Shown here: one piece after another, positions 5,410 to 6,091 of the stretch
Layout of the letters: every line of letters begins with the position of its first letter
Position numbering within the stretch: position 1 is the stretch's first letter
Assembly: GCA_003250175.1 (NCBI GenBank)
Contig: QKHD01000232.1
Location: 1-6,091, forward strand
DNA: 6,091 nucleotides
From: Helicobacteraceae bacterium
GTDB taxonomy: Bacteria; Campylobacterota; Campylobacteria; Campylobacterales; SZUA-545
Reading direction: 5' to 3'
Translations under genes and position numbers: made by a program
Notes under the pieces: generated by a model
Told to the model about the DNA's origin: nothing
Seen by the model: the letters and a program-made list of their open reading frames with translations, nothing else
Database searches by the model: none

Positions 5410-6091
5410 CTACTTCGCTTCCAGACGCTCCTGGCTGATTACCTCGCCCGTCTCGATGCAGTAGGCGCTGAGCAGTCCGAAGCCCGTTTCGTTTTTATAA
5501 CACCCTGTGTCCACGTTGACGTAGTGGGGTTGCACCTCCGGAGCCTTCGGTACGGGCGTATGACCGAAAATATTAAAAATAGGGGCCTCCGGATCCGGAT
5601 CACGGCGGTTGGTCGTGGCCAGGCGGTGAAAAGTGCCGTACATGCTCTCGACCTTGCGAAGCCCCCAGACCGTCGCCAGGGGCGCGTGGGAGACGATCAC
5701 CGCTTTTCCGTCCGGAGACGCAAGCCCGGTATCATAGTAATCCGGCAGCGCCTGCATCCACTGCATATCCGACTCAAACCGTTCCAGCGCTGCTCCATTT
5801 CCGTCGATACGCTCCGGACGCCCTGATACCAGCCGCACCAGCCCGTAGCTTTCCAGGGTCTGGATGCCGCCGTTGGCAAACCAGGGATTGTGCGTTACCA
5901 AGGGGGTACCTTCCCGGTAGCTCTGGGCGAAGGCATAACCGTAGGTGAACATCAGCTCTTCGTGGTTACCCATGACGCAAGCGTAGCCCTTCTCCCGAAT
6001 CAGCTTGATCACCTCGGCGCTTTTTGGGCCGCGATCGATCAGATCGCCCACAAAAACAGGGGTTGCGTCCTCCGGAAGTTGGGACAGGAGC
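5410..6091 (-). CDS. PPP-type metallophosphoesterase (Ser/Thr phosphatase or Ap4A-hydrolase-like), 5'-truncated by window edge
   Basis: This is a two-metal-ion phosphoesterase of the calcineurin-like PPP superfamily, cytoplasmic by lack of any visible signal. The frame is open to the right edge; 226 residues are visible. Present are the GDLIDRGPKS motif (visible 15-24, matching GDxxDRG), GNHEELM (GNHE at 41-44), a metal-site histidine in VIVSHAPLATVWG, and FGHTPV, followed by YVNVDTGCYKN. Only the first motif, GDxHG, is missing, and it should lie about 15-25 residues upstream beyond the window. GTG at 6051 is not the start because homology clearly continues upstream of it. Whether the substrate is a phosphoprotein or a dinucleoside polyphosphate (PrpE/ApaH-like) cannot be decided from these motifs. 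The TAG stop at 5412-5410 abuts the promoter of the next operon. Confidence 0.9.
   Translation of the reverse strand, partial: LLSQLPEDATPVFVGDLIDRGPKSAEVIKLIREKGYACVMGNHEELMFTYGYAFAQSYREGTPLVTHNPWFANGGIQTLESYGLVRLVSGRPERIDGNGAALERFESDMQWMQALPDYYDTGLASPDGKAVIVSHAPLATVWGLRKVESMYGTFHRLATTNRRDPDPEAPIFNIFGHTPVPKAPEVQPHYVNVDTGCYKNETGFGLLSAYCIETGEVISQERLEAK

Larger units (their letters stand above)
475..6076. repeat. Dispersed over-represented palindrome TCCGGA (20 copies)
   Basis: TCCGGA starts at 475, 888, 1114, 1532, 1657, 2120, 2169, 2486, 3136, 3336, 4037, 4245, 4306, 5122, 5537, 5588, 5594, 5711, 5813 and 6071. About two would be expected from base composition. Copies occur in all three codon phases and in genes on both strands, with no strong conservation of flanking bases beyond a mild preference for a following GC. 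The counts were made by eye. Confidence 0.7.

Noticed and set aside
5588..5599. Tandem TCCGGATCCGGA as a small direct repeat
   Set aside because: It simply encodes Asp-Pro-Asp-Pro-Glu in the phosphatase and is only two adjacent copies of the over-represented hexamer.
5302..5826. Plus-strand open frame (174 codons) across the operon promoter and the phosphatase gene
   Set aside because: It is antisense to the conserved phosphatase motifs and crosses the promoter region; no family features are visible.
1..6091. Defence island, CRISPR array, tRNA, or mobile element
   Set aside because: No regularly spaced repeats, tRNA-like cloverleaf, transposase or terminal inverted repeats were found; all stretches are filled by ordinary genes.

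Overview
The window is a stretch of compact bacterial chromosome with no RNA genes, insertion sequences, CRISPR arrays or phage genes visible. By eye the G+C content is just under 60%, with strong C/G preference at third codon positions. Intergenic gaps are tiny, and the longest non-coding stretch is 61 bases. The threonine deaminase (single C-terminal ACT domain) and the overall gene set resemble Campylobacterota of the Sulfurimonas/Sulfurovum/Nitratifractor/Hydrogenimonas kind. The G+C is high for that phylum, so this placement is a tentative inference; another proteobacterial-type Gram-negative is possible. A periplasmic c-heme sensor domain indicates a Gram-negative that matures cytochrome c.

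Left part, plus strand (1-3087): the 3' half of a glutamine-dependent NAD synthetase gene (nadE), cut by the window edge, is followed after 3 bases by an AmmeMemoRadiSam-type radical SAM enzyme (amrS). After 47 bases containing an extended -10 promoter candidate comes a GTG-started membrane diguanylate cyclase. It has a periplasmic domain with one CxxCH heme motif, a HAMP-like linker and a GGDEF domain (GGDEY variant) with an intact inhibitory RxxD site.

Right part, minus strand (6091-3077): the 3' part of a PPP-type metallophosphoesterase is cut by the right edge. A 61-base gap carries a near-consensus sigma70 promoter with a perfect 7-bp palindrome over its -35 box. This promoter should drive a tight four-gene operon: a CoA-binding Rossmann protein, threonine deaminase (ilvA), an unrecognised 102-residue membrane protein, and a short MGMT-like DNA alkyltransferase. 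Two of the three junctions are ATGA overlaps, and the other gap is 9 bases. The operon runs tail-to-tail into the diguanylate cyclase gene, with which it overlaps by 11 bases and without any terminator.

The genes cover cofactor synthesis (NAD), amino-acid metabolism (threonine to 2-oxobutyrate), DNA alkylation repair, c-di-GMP signalling in response to a heme-detected cue, and phosphoester hydrolysis. Nothing here forms an obvious new defence or mobile system. The most unusual signals are a roughly tenfold excess of the palindrome TCCGGA across the window, the palindrome over the operon's -35 box, the coupled operon with its unknown membrane protein, and the heme-linked diguanylate cyclase whose 3' end overlaps its neighbour.
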